A stretch of 64,000 nt of DNA from Novosphingopyxis sp965218915 (lineage in GTDB: Bacteria > Pseudomonadota > Alphaproteobacteria > Sphingomonadales > Sphingomonadaceae), in NCBI RefSeq assembly GCF_965218915.1, contig NZ_OZ244708.1, positions 2,046,001 through 2,110,000 on the forward strand. The letters are read 5' to 3'. Of the stretch, positions 27,520 through 37,208 are shown one piece after another. The notes under the pieces are model-generated. The model was not told where the DNA came from, made no database searches, and worked only from the letters and a program-made list of their open reading frames with translations. Position 1 is the stretch's first letter. Each line of letters starts with the position of its first letter. Both the position numbers and the translations under genes were made by a program.

Positions 27520-29751
27520 ATGGCCGACAACAGCAAAGCCGCACCCGCGCCAAAGGAGAATATGGGCCAGCCCATCGCCCGTTACGAAGCGCGGCAGAAG
27601 GTCACCGGCGGCAAGATCTATGCCGCCGACCTGCCCGTCCCCGGCAAGAAGGCCTATGCCTGGATGGTCACCAGCACCATCGCCAAGGGCCGCATCACCG
27701 CGATCGACGCCACGGCGGCCAAGGCCGTGCCCGGCGTGCTGATGGTGATGACGCACGAAAACCGCCCGCCGCTGGGCGATATCAAGTCGTTCGTGAAGGG
27801 CGGCATGTTCGTGACCGACAACAACACGCTGTCCGGTCCGGGCATCGACCATGAAGGGCAGCCGGTCGCGCTGGTGGTCGCCGACACGTTCGAGGCGGCG
27901 CGCGAGGCCGCGCACAAGGTCAAGGTCGCCTATGCCGCGGAGACCCCGAGCGCGACGTTCGAGGTACCGGGAGCGACGACCAAAAATCTCACCGAAATCA
28001 ACCCGATGCACAAGCCCCTGCGCTTCAACGACACCAAGGCCGCGCTCGATGGATCGGCGCATCGCATCGATGCCGAATATTCCACGCCGATCCAGCATCA
28101 CAACAGCATGGAGCTCTATTCCACCACCGCTTATTGGGATGACGGCAAACTGGTGCTGCACGAGCCGAGCCAGTTCGTCTGGGGCCTGCGCAAGGGCGCG
28201 GCGTCCCAGTTGCAGGTGGATGAGGACCATGTCCGCGTTACGTCGCCCTTCGTCGGCGGCGCGTTCGGCGGCAAGGGCGGCATCACCGTGCGCACCGCGC
28301 TGGCCGCGCTGGCCGCCAGGCAGTTGAAACGCCCGGTGGAGCTGGTCGCCACGCGCAGCCAGGGCTTCACCATCTCGGGCAACCGGCAGGAGACGCGGCA
28401 CAAGGTGAGCCTGGGCTGCGACGCCAACGGCAAGCTCACCGGATACGACCACCGCGAGTGGGAATTTACCTCGCGCGTGACGCCTTATAACAATGCCGGG
28501 CTCGACAATTGCGCCGCCATGTATGCTTTCGGCGCGGTCAGCACGGAGAACCACATCGTGCAGGGCGATCGCAACGTGCCCAATTTCATGCGTAGCCCGC
28601 CCGAACTGCCGAACATCTACGCGCTCGAATCGGCGATGAACGAGCTGGCGGCGGCGGCGAAGATCGATCCGGTTGCGTTCCGCAAGCTGAACGACACGCG
28701 CGTGAACGTCACCAACGGCGCGCCCTACACCAGCCGTTCGGTCAACGAATGCTGGGATGCCGCTGCCGCGAGCTTCGGTTGGGACAAACGCAATCCCGAA
28801 CCCGGATCGATGCGCGACGGCGACTGGCTGATCGGCTGGGGCTGCGCGATGGCGACCTATCCCACGCAGATGTCGCCGTCGGCCGCCAAGATCGTGCTGC
28901 GCAGGAACGGTACCGCGCTGATCGAGGTCGCCGCGCACGATGTCGGCACCGGCTGCTACACCATCGCCGCGCAGGCGGCGGGCGAGCGGCTCGGCATCGA
29001 TCCATCGCGCATCACCGTGCAGATGGGCGACAGCCGCCTGCCGCCGGGGCCAATCGCGGGCGGATCGATCTCGACCGCAAGCGTCACCTCGGCGATCTGC
29101 GACGGCTGCGACCGGCTGCTCGCCTCGCTCGGGCTGACGGCGGAGGATGCCAGGGCATCCGACAGCGCCGACCGGCTGCGCGCCGCGCTCGACAAATCGG
29201 GGCGGCCGGAAGCCGAGGCCACCGGGGCCTGGGCACCGATGGGCGCGCCCGAGGACGCGATCGACCGGCTCTACAAGGGCGGGCTGGTATTCGCCGGCGG
29301 CGCGGGCGAGGAGCGCACGATGTTCGCGTTCGGCGCGGAGATGGTCGAGGTGCGCATCAACGCGCGCACCCGCGAAATCCGCGTGCCGCGCATGACCGGC
29401 GCGTTCGCCGCGGGCCGCATCATGAACCCGCGCACCGCGCACAGCCAGTATATGGGCGGCATGATCTGGGGCATGGGAAGCGCGCTGCTGGAGGCGACCG
29501 AAATCGACACAAAGCGCGCGCGCTACACCAACGACAATCTCGCCGAATATCATGTCGCGGTGAACGCGGACATTCCGGCCATCGACATCATCATGGTGCC
29601 GGAGGTCGATAAGGAGATCAACGTGCTCGGCGTCAAAGGAATCGGCGAGCTCGCCAATGTCGGCACGGCGGCGGCGATCACCGACGCGGTGTGGCACGCC
29701 ACCGGCAAACGCGTGCGCGATCTGCCGGTGACGATCGACAAGATTATCTGA
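27520..29751 (+). CDS. paoC: periplasmic aldehyde oxidoreductase, molybdenum cofactor subunit
   Basis: 743 aa from MADNSKAAPA. The large subunit shows the molybdopterin-binding motifs PFVGGAFGGKGG and the C-terminal GVKGIGELANVG containing the catalytic Glu. PaoABC enzymes oxidise a wide range of aldehydes to acids in the periplasm (known for Escherichia coli). The subunits PaoA and PaoB are just upstream, with only 4 nt between paoB and paoC. No paoD/XdhC-type cofactor chaperone gene lies nearby. Confidence 0.93.
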   Translation: MADNSKAAPAPKENMGQPIARYEARQKVTGGKIYAADLPVPGKKAYAWMVTSTIAKGRITAIDATAAKAVPGVLMVMTHENRPPLGDIKSFVKGGMFVTDNNTLSGPGIDHEGQPVALVVADTFEAAREAAHKVKVAYAAETPSATFEVPGATTKNLTEINPMHKPLRFNDTKAALDGSAHRIDAEYSTPIQHHNSMELYSTTAYWDDGKLVLHEPSQFVWGLRKGAASQLQVDEDHVRVTSPFVGGAFGGKGGITVRTALAALAARQLKRPVELVATRSQGFTISGNRQETRHKVSLGCDANGKLTGYDHREWEFTSRVTPYNNAGLDNCAAMYAFGAVSTENHIVQGDRNVPNFMRSPPELPNIYALESAMNELAAAAKIDPVAFRKLNDTRVNVTNGAPYTSRSVNECWDAAAASFGWDKRNPEPGSMRDGDWLIGWGCAMATYPTQMSPSAAKIVLRRNGTALIEVAAHDVGTGCYTIAAQAAGERLGIDPSRITVQMGDSRLPPGPIAGGSISTASVTSAICDGCDRLLASLGLTAEDARASDSADRLRAALDKSGRPEAEATGAWAPMGAPEDAIDRLYKGGLVFAGGAGEERTMFAFGAEMVEVRINARTREIRVPRMTGAFAAGRIMNPRTAHSQYMGGMIWGMGSALLEATEIDTKRARYTNDNLAEYHVAVNADIPAIDIIMVPEVDKEINVLGVKGIGELANVGTAAAITDAVWHATGKRVRDLPVTIDKII

Positions 29752-29779
29752 GGTTGGTGGGCGATGGCTTTAACCCAGC

Positions 29780-29851
29780 TTGTGCTCCTGCGCAGGCAGG
29801 AGCCCATCACCCACCCTCACCTGCTGGGCTCCTGCCTGCGCAGGAGCACAA
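29780..29851. repeat. 27-bp perfect inverted repeat
   Basis: Arms at 29780-29806 and 29825-29851 are perfect complements, with core gtgctcctgcgcaggcagga, and an 18-nt loop. It lies between paoC and the converging zinc-finger gene. No T-run follows, so it looks more like a palindromic repeat element than a classic terminator, although it may end transcription. Confidence 0.75.
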
Positions 29852-29875
29852 AAACCAGGGTGCAAAGCCAGATGG

Positions 29876-30139
29876 TCACCGCAGCTGGCTGTCCTTGCTG
29901 CCGCGCCGGTTGATGCCGCCGACAGCCCGCGCCTTGTCGCGCACGGCCTGACAGGTGACGCAGGTGCGCACGCCGGGCAGCGCGGCGCGGCGTTTTTCCG
30001 GAATGTCCTCGCCGCAGATATCGCAATATTCGGCGCTCTCGCCTTTGGGCATATGCGCGCGGGCCGCGGCGACGGCGTCGCTTACCGTATCGTCGATCTG
30101 ATCCTGTACCGCGCCATCGCGCGCCCATCCGCCGGCCAT
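29876..30139 (-). CDS. DksA/TraR C4-type zinc finger protein
   Basis: 87 aa. The motif CDICGEDIPEKRRAALPG is followed by TCVTC, giving two CxxC pairs with the 17-residue spacing of the DksA/TraR zinc finger (YbiI-like size). It lacks the long coiled coil of full DksA. Likely a small RNA-polymerase-associated or orphan zinc-finger protein; function not established. Confidence 0.85.
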   Translation of the reverse strand: MAGGWARDGAVQDQIDDTVSDAVAAARAHMPKGESAEYCDICGEDIPEKRRAALPGVRTCVTCQAVRDKARAVGGINRRGSKDSQLR

Positions 30140-30230
30140 CGGGCGTCTCCTGAGTGGTTGTGCCTTGCGATATGGGGAGCGGAGCGCCGAGTGCCAACGG
30201 GGCAGCGGCAGGAAAGATGGAACCCTCGAC

Positions 30231-30307
30231 CGTCATGCCAGCGGAAGCTGGCATCTTGGGCGTCGTCGCAATCCCGCCTGAGATCCCAGCTTTCGCTGGG
30301 GTGACGA
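30231..30307 (+). repeat. palindromic repeat element A, copy 1
   Basis: Two hairpins, tgccagcggaagctggca and cccagctttcgctggg, facing each other around a spacer. Same family as the other A elements in this window. Confidence 0.8.
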
Positions 30308-30324
30308 GGTCCCGATGTGCTCGC

Positions 30325-31056
30325 TCAGCCCCAGCGCTTGGTCCAGCCGCGCGTGACCGTGACCGTATCGCCGAGCTTGGCGCCGGCGAACAGCTTGGCG
30401 GCGAAGCCGTCGGGTACGCCGACGCAGCCATGGGTGGCGTAGCGATTGTCGACATTGGCGCCGTGGATGGTGATACCGTCCCAGGTCATGCGCAGCATAT
30501 AGGGCATCGGCGCGTCGTAGAGATTGGAGATGTGATCGATGTCTTTTTCCAGGATCGGGAAACTGCCGAGCGGCGTCGGCTTGTGATCGGCGCCGTAGAT
30601 GATCGTCGCGCGGCCGACTTCGTAACCGCCGCGATAGGCGTAGATCTGCTCGCTATCGATATCGACTACGATCCTGAGCGGCGCGTCGGGCGCGCGGCCC
30701 TCGTCCCAGATCCATTCGCCCGACATCAGCGGTTCGGGCAAGGTGCGTACGGTGGTCGGGCGAAACTCGCCGGAGGCGGCGGGCGCGGCGGGTTTCGGCA
30801 CGGTGGGCGCCTGGCGTTGCATGATCGGCAGCTGGCGCCGGCGCTCCGCGGGCGCATCCGATGCGCGCTCGTCGATTCGGCGCGGCGTCTGGCCCGCGGT
30901 CTCATGCACGAAGCGGTCGCCGCTTTGGCTCGAACGCGTCTGCGCCGACGCGCTCTCGTTGCCCGTCAAACTGACCAGCGCAAAGGTCACGCCGAACAGG
31001 ATCGGCAGCAGGATCAGCATCTGCAGGGTGAAGCGGGCGAGTTTCATCAGGGCCAT
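30325..31056 (-). CDS. L,D-transpeptidase (YkuD domain)
   Basis: 243 aa. A membrane anchor or signal helix lies near residues 9-28 (MLILLPILFGVTFALVSLTG). A Pro/Ala/Arg-rich linker runs to about residue 100, and then the YkuD domain contains IHGANVDNRYATHGCVGV with the catalytic His and Cys. It likely cross-links or modifies peptidoglycan in the periplasm. The start at 31056 gives MALMKLARF; the second Met at residue 4 is an alternative. Confidence 0.9.
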   Translation of the reverse strand: MALMKLARFTLQMLILLPILFGVTFALVSLTGNESASAQTRSSQSGDRFVHETAGQTPRRIDERASDAPAERRRQLPIMQRQAPTVPKPAAPAASGEFRPTTVRTLPEPLMSGEWIWDEGRAPDAPLRIVVDIDSEQIYAYRGGYEVGRATIIYGADHKPTPLGSFPILEKDIDHISNLYDAPMPYMLRMTWDGITIHGANVDNRYATHGCVGVPDGFAAKLFAGAKLGDTVTVTRGWTKRWG

Positions 31057-31221
31057 GCAGTCTCTATTGCAGAGCCCGGCGCGTCTGCCAATCGCCGCAA
31101 CGCCGCCGTGTCAGTGCGAGACGCTGGTTCCCGAAATGTTAACGGGCGTATCTGCAGGCGGCATCGGACGCCTCTCGAGGCCGTAACCGACGGCTCCGAT
31201 TACCCCGTGGAAAACGCCCTC

Positions 31222-31296
31222 CGTCACCCCAGCGAAAGCTGGGGTCTCAGGCCGATTGCTCCCACACCGGAGATGCCAGCTTTCGCTGGCATGACG
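31222..31296 (-). repeat. palindromic repeat element A, copy 2
   Basis: Same twin-hairpin layout as copy 1 but inverted: ccccagcgaaagctgggg then tgccagctttcgctggca. Confidence 0.8.
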
Positions 31297-31334
31297 ATTT
31301 CAAAAGTTCGATCAGTGCGATTTGCTGCCCAACG

Positions 31335-31372
31335 AAAAGGGCGCGCCCGGCAGTGCGAACGCGCCCCTTTTT
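31335..31372 (-). terminator. Rho-independent terminator after the second TonB receptor
   Basis: Arms aaaagggcgcg and cgcgcccctttt (14-nt loop) lie just beyond the minus-strand receptor stop at 31391. A U-tract exists on both strands, so it may work in both directions. Confidence 0.6.
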
Positions 31373-31390
31373 ACTCGTGACCCGCCGCGG

Positions 31391-34201
31391 TCAGAACCCG
31401 GCGCGCACCGTCACGCCATAGGTCCGGGGCTCCGCGAGGAACGCCGAATAGGTCTGCTGCGAGGCCACGAACGGGGTGTTGAACGCAACCTGCGTATAAT
31501 CGATGTCGAAGATGTTCTGCGCAAAGGCTTCGATGGCAAACTGGTTATCGGGGCCGCCGCGAATACCGATGCGGGCGTTGACCAACGTGAAGCTATCCTG
31601 CTCCTTGCCGTACAGCAGGTCCGAACCGGTGTTGTAGTCGCCCACCGTGCGGACGTTGACATAAGCGAGACCCGAAAGCCCGCTGTTGCCGAGCGGCGGG
31701 GTCCAGCTGGCCGAGGCCGTGGCGGTGATCTCCGGCGCGTTCGACAGATTGTCGCCCGGCAGCAGGCGCAGCGCCGGATCGAGCGGCGCGCCGTTGTCGT
31801 TGCCGATCAGATTGTCCTCGTAGCGGGTATCGGCATAGGTCAGGCCGGCGGTGAAGTTGAGGTAGCGCGTCGGGTTGATCGAGCTTTCCAGCTCGACGCC
31901 CTGCGCGACCACGCCGTATTTCACGTCGTCCTCGTCGCAGGCGCCGGTCGCGGGGCTGGCATCACCGTCGGCGCCGCCCAGATCGGCGTTGCAGGCGTTG
32001 ATGTTCTGCACCAGGAAGACCGAGCCGTTAAAGGTATTCAGCTGGAAATTGCTGAACTCCTGACGGAAGGCGGAAATGCCGAGCGAGAATTCGCGCGTGC
32101 CGTATTTCGCGCCGACTTCATAGGCGTTCACCGTTTCCTGCTTGAACTGCAGGTTGCCGACGCTGCCCACCAGCGCGGGATTGCCCGCCACCGGATTGCT
32201 GAGCGCCGAGCGATCGAGGTTGAACCCGCCCGCCTTGTAGCCGCGCGAATAGCTGCCGTAGAGCAGCAGGTCGTCGGTCGGCTTGTAGCTGGCGATGGCG
32301 GTGCCGGTCAGCTCGTTCTCGCTGCGATCGTCGGAGGCGGTGTATCCGTTCAGCTCCGATGTCGAATTGCCCTGACAGGACAGTCCGATCAGGCCGCCGG
32401 CCAGCGGCGCGAGCGAGGGAACGGCAAGCAGGCCGGACAGCAGCGCGCGGTTCTGCGGACAGACGGTGTTGTCGTTGCCGAGCCTTACATCGAAATCCTT
32501 GGTTTCGTGCGTGTAGCGCAGGCCCAGGGTCACATCGAGCTTGTCGGTGACGTGGATTATGTTGTGCGTGAACGCCGCGTAGCTTTCGCTCGTCTGGCTG
32601 TAGAAATCGTTGGTCGACCCGAGATCGTTCAGGCGAGAGAGATTGTTGAGGCCTGCGATCAATAACGGGGTAGCCGCGCCGAATGCTGGCGTTGTGCCGG
32701 GGACCTGTCCTTGAACAACCGCGCTTCCGACCGGGCTGAGGCACCCTGTTTGGGTTGGATCCACAATATTGATACCGGCGGCGGCGAACGAAGGAGCGAT
32801 CGCGTTGACGATCCGGCACGGCGCGAACGCACCATATTGCGTGCCGAAGCGCAGATTGTCGCGCACCACCAGATCCTCGTTGGCGTAGAAGCCTCCGACC
32901 AGCCAGTCGAGCCGGTCGTCGAACAGCGAGCCCTGCAGGCGCAGTTCCTGCGTAAAGGTGTGGAACTGGCGGGCACCGGCATTTTCGTTCGGCGCGCGGT
33001 AGAGGATATCGACCTGGGTATAGTCCGTGTCCGAACCCTGATAGTTGTTATATTCGCGGTAACCGGTGATCGAGGTGAACTCGACATTGCCGAGATCATA
33101 ATTGAGCTCCAGCGAAGCGCCGTAATCCTTGGTCTGACCCTCGAACGAACGGCCGGGGCTGTTGTAGATGTCGCGGTCGAACGTGCCGTTGTTGAGCGCC
33201 GCCGGGTTCTGGCCGAGGGCCAGCAGCACCGGAATGATCGGATTGGCGGTGCTGGTGAGCGCCGGGCTGCCGATCGCCGGCCGGGCGAAGCTGTTGAGCC
33301 CGGGGCTGATCCGCGCGAGCGGCGCGAAATCGGTCTGCACGAAGGTGGCCGCGCAGCAGGCCTCGTTCTTCTCCGAATAGTCGGCCACTATGCGCGCGGT
33401 CAGCAGCTCGTTCGGCTCGAACAGCAGCTGCCCGCGCACGAGATAGCGATCGCGGTTGTTGACGTCGGTATCGTTGACGACGTCGTGATAGAAGCCGTCG
33501 CGCTTGAAATAGACGCCGTCGACGCGCGCCGCGAGCGTCTCGCCGAGCGGCAGGTTTACCCCCGCCTCGCCCTTGATCGCGTCGTAATTGCCGTAGGTGA
33601 AGGCGCCATAGCCCGAGAATTTGAACTCCGGCGGCGCGGTGTAGATCGAGATCAGGCCGGCCGAACTGTTGCGGCCGCCGAGCGTGCCCTGCGGTCCGCG
33701 CAAAATCTCGATGCGGTCGATCGGTCCGAGCTCGCTGAGCGCGTTGCCCGAGCGCGAACGATAGACGCCGTCGACGAACACCGCGACCGAGCTTTCGAGG
33801 CCGGGGTTGTCGCCAACCGTGCCGATGCCGCGGATACGGGCCGAGCCGTTGGCCTCGTTGCCGGTCGAGGACACCAGCAGCGACGGCGCGACCTGGTTCA
33901 GATCGCGGATATCGCTGGTGCCCGATTTGGCGAGCTCCTCGCCCGACACCGCGTTGACCGCGATCGGCACGTCGCTGAGCGACTGCGCGCGGCCTTGGGC
34001 GCGCACGATGATGACGCCGTTGTCGTCGGCGGCGTTAGCCGGCGCGTTGTCGCGGTCCACATCGGCCGCGCCGGTGATCCCATCCTGCGTCGTAGCGGTG
34101 TTCGTATCCTGCGCGGAGGCGATCCCCGGAACGGAGAGCGCAGCCACCGCGGCGGAAAGCTGGAGCGCGCTGCGGATGCGGACGTGCGGACGGGTCTTCA
34201 T
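31391..34201 (-). CDS. TonB-dependent outer membrane receptor
   Basis: 936 aa. Signal peptide up to GIASAQ around residue 30, then plug domain with DVPIAVNAVSGEELAKSGTS and ILRGPQGTLGGRNSSAGLI. The barrel ends in TVRAGF. A long extracellular-loop-rich barrel is suggested by many acidic/aromatic repeats. No obvious partner genes are adjacent (L,D-transpeptidase and GAF kinase flank it), so the substrate cannot be assigned. Confidence 0.93.
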   Translation of the reverse strand: MKTRPHVRIRSALQLSAAVAALSVPGIASAQDTNTATTQDGITGAADVDRDNAPANAADDNGVIIVRAQGRAQSLSDVPIAVNAVSGEELAKSGTSDIRDLNQVAPSLLVSSTGNEANGSARIRGIGTVGDNPGLESSVAVFVDGVYRSRSGNALSELGPIDRIEILRGPQGTLGGRNSSAGLISIYTAPPEFKFSGYGAFTYGNYDAIKGEAGVNLPLGETLAARVDGVYFKRDGFYHDVVNDTDVNNRDRYLVRGQLLFEPNELLTARIVADYSEKNEACCAATFVQTDFAPLARISPGLNSFARPAIGSPALTSTANPIIPVLLALGQNPAALNNGTFDRDIYNSPGRSFEGQTKDYGASLELNYDLGNVEFTSITGYREYNNYQGSDTDYTQVDILYRAPNENAGARQFHTFTQELRLQGSLFDDRLDWLVGGFYANEDLVVRDNLRFGTQYGAFAPCRIVNAIAPSFAAAGINIVDPTQTGCLSPVGSAVVQGQVPGTTPAFGAATPLLIAGLNNLSRLNDLGSTNDFYSQTSESYAAFTHNIIHVTDKLDVTLGLRYTHETKDFDVRLGNDNTVCPQNRALLSGLLAVPSLAPLAGGLIGLSCQGNSTSELNGYTASDDRSENELTGTAIASYKPTDDLLLYGSYSRGYKAGGFNLDRSALSNPVAGNPALVGSVGNLQFKQETVNAYEVGAKYGTREFSLGISAFRQEFSNFQLNTFNGSVFLVQNINACNADLGGADGDASPATGACDEDDVKYGVVAQGVELESSINPTRYLNFTAGLTYADTRYEDNLIGNDNGAPLDPALRLLPGDNLSNAPEITATASASWTPPLGNSGLSGLAYVNVRTVGDYNTGSDLLYGKEQDSFTLVNARIGIRGGPDNQFAIEAFAQNIFDIDYTQVAFNTPFVASQQTYSAFLAEPRTYGVTVRAGF

Positions 34202-34404
34202 GGTGGCATCTCTCCTGATCTATTGCGTCGCCTGCATGATTCAGGCGTTGGGTATGCAAACCCGCGCCTAGCCATGCGGCCATCCCGAGACAAGCCAAAC
34301 CCGCATGTTCGCGCGCTTTGCCAAGGGTCTGTTGCCCATTTGCAATGGTGGCTTCGACGGCTTGGTTCGTAAAGCGGCCCTGCCGAAACGATCCCTGCGC
34401 CCCC

Positions 34405-35538
34405 TTACAGCTCGGCGATGCGCTCCGGCCGGGCGGTCACGCGATAATACATCCCCGCCCGGTCGATGTGCATTTCCGCCGCGCCGCGCATGTCCATCGG
34501 CACGATGCGCTTCAATATATCCGTGCCGAACCCCTTGCCCTCGACCACGGGCCCGTCGGCTCGCTCGAACCGCTCGCGCCATTCGAACACATGCATGTCG
34601 TTCTCGGTCATCCAGCTGAAATCTACCGATCCGCTATCCGCGCCGAGCGCGCCATGCTTGACCGCATTGGTGGCGAGCTCGCCCACCATCAGCGTGACGA
34701 TGAAGGCGCCGCGCGGCGAGAGCTTGATCCGATCGTCCGTCTGCACGGTGATCCGATGACGGGGCCGCTCCGCGCGGTAGCCGGCCAGCACCTGTTCCAC
34801 CAGCTCGGTCACGCCCACGCTCTTCCAGTCCTGATCGGCGAGCAGCTGCTGGGTGACCCCGAAGCTGCTGATCTTTTCCTGCAGCTTGCGGATCAATGTC
34901 TCCTTGTCCGGCGCATCGCGCCCGATCAGCGAGACCAACGCGCCGATATGCGCGTACATATTGCCCATGCGGTGCTTCAGTTCGGCGTTGACGACCGCCA
35001 GATCCTCGATCTCCTGAACCTGCTCGATCTCGACCATCACGCCGCCGGCGAGATCGGCGAGGATCGCGCGCTCGCGCTCGCCCAAGCCAGCGCGCGGCTT
35101 GTCGTCGAGCACGCATAAGGTCCCGATGGCGTAGCCCGATTTGGTCACCAGCGGCTGGCCCGCATAGAAGCGGACCCCCATTTCGCCGGTCACCAGCGGA
35201 TTGTCGGCAAAGCGATCGTCCAAGCGCGCGTCGGGCACGATCATGAGGTCGCGCGGATGGCGGATGGCATGGTCGCAAAAGGCGATGTCGCGGCTGGTTT
35301 CGGTGAGATCGGTGCCATGGCGCGCCTTGAAATGCTGGGTGTCGCTATCGATCAGCGAAACAAAGGCGAGCTTCGCGTCGAGCATGTTGGCGGTCAGCCG
35401 GGCGATGCGATCGAACCGCTCCTCCTGCCCGCTATCGAGCAGGCCGGTGGCGTAAAGCGCATTGAGGCGCCGCGTTTCGTTCACCTTTTCCGATCCCCGC
35501 AGGACGGGCTCGGCGAGCCCGCTTGTCGCCACTCCCAT
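34405..35538 (-). CDS. GAF domain sensor histidine kinase (HWE/HisKA_2 type)
   Basis: 377 aa from ATG 35538, preceded by GGGAGGG 7 nt upstream; upstream in-frame ATGs lack this site. A GAF domain covers about residues 20-165 (RFDRIARLTANMLDAKLAFV, GTLCVLDD). It is followed by AELKHRMGNMYAHIGALVS with the phosphoacceptor His and by MVGELATNAVKHGAL as the N-box of the HWE-type ATPase. These soluble kinases often act in general stress or light signalling. No response regulator is adjacent. Confidence 0.88.
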   Translation of the reverse strand: MGVATSGLAEPVLRGSEKVNETRRLNALYATGLLDSGQEERFDRIARLTANMLDAKLAFVSLIDSDTQHFKARHGTDLTETSRDIAFCDHAIRHPRDLMIVPDARLDDRFADNPLVTGEMGVRFYAGQPLVTKSGYAIGTLCVLDDKPRAGLGERERAILADLAGGVMVEIEQVQEIEDLAVVNAELKHRMGNMYAHIGALVSLIGRDAPDKETLIRKLQEKISSFGVTQQLLADQDWKSVGVTELVEQVLAGYRAERPRHRITVQTDDRIKLSPRGAFIVTLMVGELATNAVKHGALGADSGSVDFSWMTENDMHVFEWRERFERADGPVVEGKGFGTDILKRIVPMDMRGAAEMHIDRAGMYYRVTARPERIAEL

Positions 35539-35665
35539 AGCGTGTCCCTCCCATATCATTACGCAGGCCATATGATCAACTGGCCGCAGCTTCACATATG
35601 CCAAGTTTCGCGGGTCAGAACGATATTGTTACAACATCATCGTTCGCTCCCGTATCGACATATCG

Positions 35666-37039
35666 CTACGCCGCTTCGGCGCGGCGCTCGGCCATCTCCT
35701 CGTTGAGCATTTCGGCCAGCAGGAACGCCAGTTCGAGCGACTGCGAGGCGTTGAGGCGCGGATCGCAATGGGTGCGGTAGCGATCGGCCAGCATCGCGTC
35801 GGTGACTTCGGCCGCGCCGCCGGTGCATTCGGTCACGTTCTGGCCGGTCATCTCGATATGAATGCCCCCGGCATGCGTGCCCTCGGCGCGGTGGACGTCG
35901 AAGAAGCCGCGCACCTCGCCCAATATCCGCTCGAACGGCCGCGTCTTGAGGCCGCTCGGGCTCTTCACGACATTGCCGTGCATCGGATCGCACGACCAGA
36001 TCACCTTGTGCCCCTCGCGCTCCACCGCGCGGATGAGCGGGGTCAGTCCGGCGGCGACCTTGTCGTGACCGAAACGGCTGATCAGCGTGATCCGCCCCGC
36101 CTCGCGTCCGGGATTCAGCGTGTCGAGCAGCCGGATCAGGTCGTCGGGCCGCAGGCTCGGCCCGCATTTCATGCCGATCGGATTGGCCAGACCGCGCATG
36201 AACTCGACATGCGCCGATCCCGCGAAACGGGTGCGGTCGCCGATCCACAGGAAGTGCGCGGAGGTGTCGTAATAGGCGCCGCCAGCCTGATCGGACCGGG
36301 TCAGCGCCTGCTCATAGGGCAGCAGCAGCGCCTCGTGGCTGGTGTAGAACGGCGTCGATTGCAGCTGCGGGATGCGGTCGGGATCGATGCCGCAGGCCGC
36401 CATGAAGGCCAGCGCGTCGTCGATCCGGTCGGCCATCTCCTCATAGGCCCTGGCCCATTTGCCCTGCCCCATGAAATCGAGCGTCCACTGGTGGACCTTG
36501 GCGAGATTGGCGTAGCCGCCCCCGGCAAAGGCGCGCAGCAGGTTGAGCGTGGCGGCCGCCTGGCTGTAGGCCGAAAGCATGCGCTGCGGATCGGGCTCGC
36601 GCGCGCCGGCCTCGAAGCGGATGTCGTTGACGATGTCGCCGCGATAGCTCGGCAGTTCGGCATCGCCCTGCACCTCGGTCGGCGCGGAGCGGGGCTTGGC
36701 GAACTGCCCGGCCATGCGGCCCACTTTCACCACCGGCAGCTTGCCGGCATAGGTCAGCACCACCGCCATCTGCAGGATCACGCGAAAGCTGTCGCGGATA
36801 TTGTCGGGGTGGAATTCGGCGAAGCTCTCGGCGCAGTCGCCGCCCTGCAGCAGGAAACCCTGGCCCGCCTGTACCTTGGCGAGATCGGCCTTGAGCGCGT
36901 CGATCTCGCCGGTGAACACCAGCGGCGGATAGCTCGACAGCGACGCCTCGACCGCGGCCAGCGCCGCGCCGTCGCGATAGTCGGGCATCTGGATGCCCTC
37001 ATGGTCGCGCCAGCTTTGCGGGGTCCAGTTCGTGGTCAT
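35666..37039 (-). CDS. aroG: 3-deoxy-7-phosphoheptulonate synthase, class II
   Basis: 457 aa from MTTNWTPQSW. Class II DAHP synthase markers: LQGGDCAESFAEF, the metal ligands in PIGMKCGPSL, WSCDPMHGN and TGQNVTECTGG. Catalyses phosphoenolpyruvate plus erythrose 4-phosphate to DAHP, the first shikimate step. Typical of alphaproteobacteria, actinobacteria and plants (the class II type). The chorismate mutase at 57.3 kb belongs to the same pathway further on. Confidence 0.94.
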   Translation of the reverse strand: MTTNWTPQSWRDHEGIQMPDYRDGAALAAVEASLSSYPPLVFTGEIDALKADLAKVQAGQGFLLQGGDCAESFAEFHPDNIRDSFRVILQMAVVLTYAGKLPVVKVGRMAGQFAKPRSAPTEVQGDAELPSYRGDIVNDIRFEAGAREPDPQRMLSAYSQAAATLNLLRAFAGGGYANLAKVHQWTLDFMGQGKWARAYEEMADRIDDALAFMAACGIDPDRIPQLQSTPFYTSHEALLLPYEQALTRSDQAGGAYYDTSAHFLWIGDRTRFAGSAHVEFMRGLANPIGMKCGPSLRPDDLIRLLDTLNPGREAGRITLISRFGHDKVAAGLTPLIRAVEREGHKVIWSCDPMHGNVVKSPSGLKTRPFERILGEVRGFFDVHRAEGTHAGGIHIEMTGQNVTECTGGAAEVTDAMLADRYRTHCDPRLNASQSLELAFLLAEMLNEEMAERRAEAA

Positions 37040-37208
37040 CGTCAATTCCCCGGTCGCCGGCAAACGCGCCGGTCCCGGCCTTTTACAGCATGTCGCTGCC
37101 TGCGCAAAGCCGGCGGGCCGATAGCATTTCTTTACGAGGGCAAGGGGGAAAGGCGATCGGTGGCGCGTCCGCCCCTCTGCCGCTTGCGGGAGAGGGTCGG
37201 TTTCAGCC

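Noticed and set aside
27454..29697. Minus-strand open frame of 747 codons
   Set aside because: Antisense to paoC; high GC leaves the opposite frame open by chance.
29780..29851. 27-bp inverted repeat as a Rho-independent terminator
   Set aside because: No T-run on either side; more like a repeat element.
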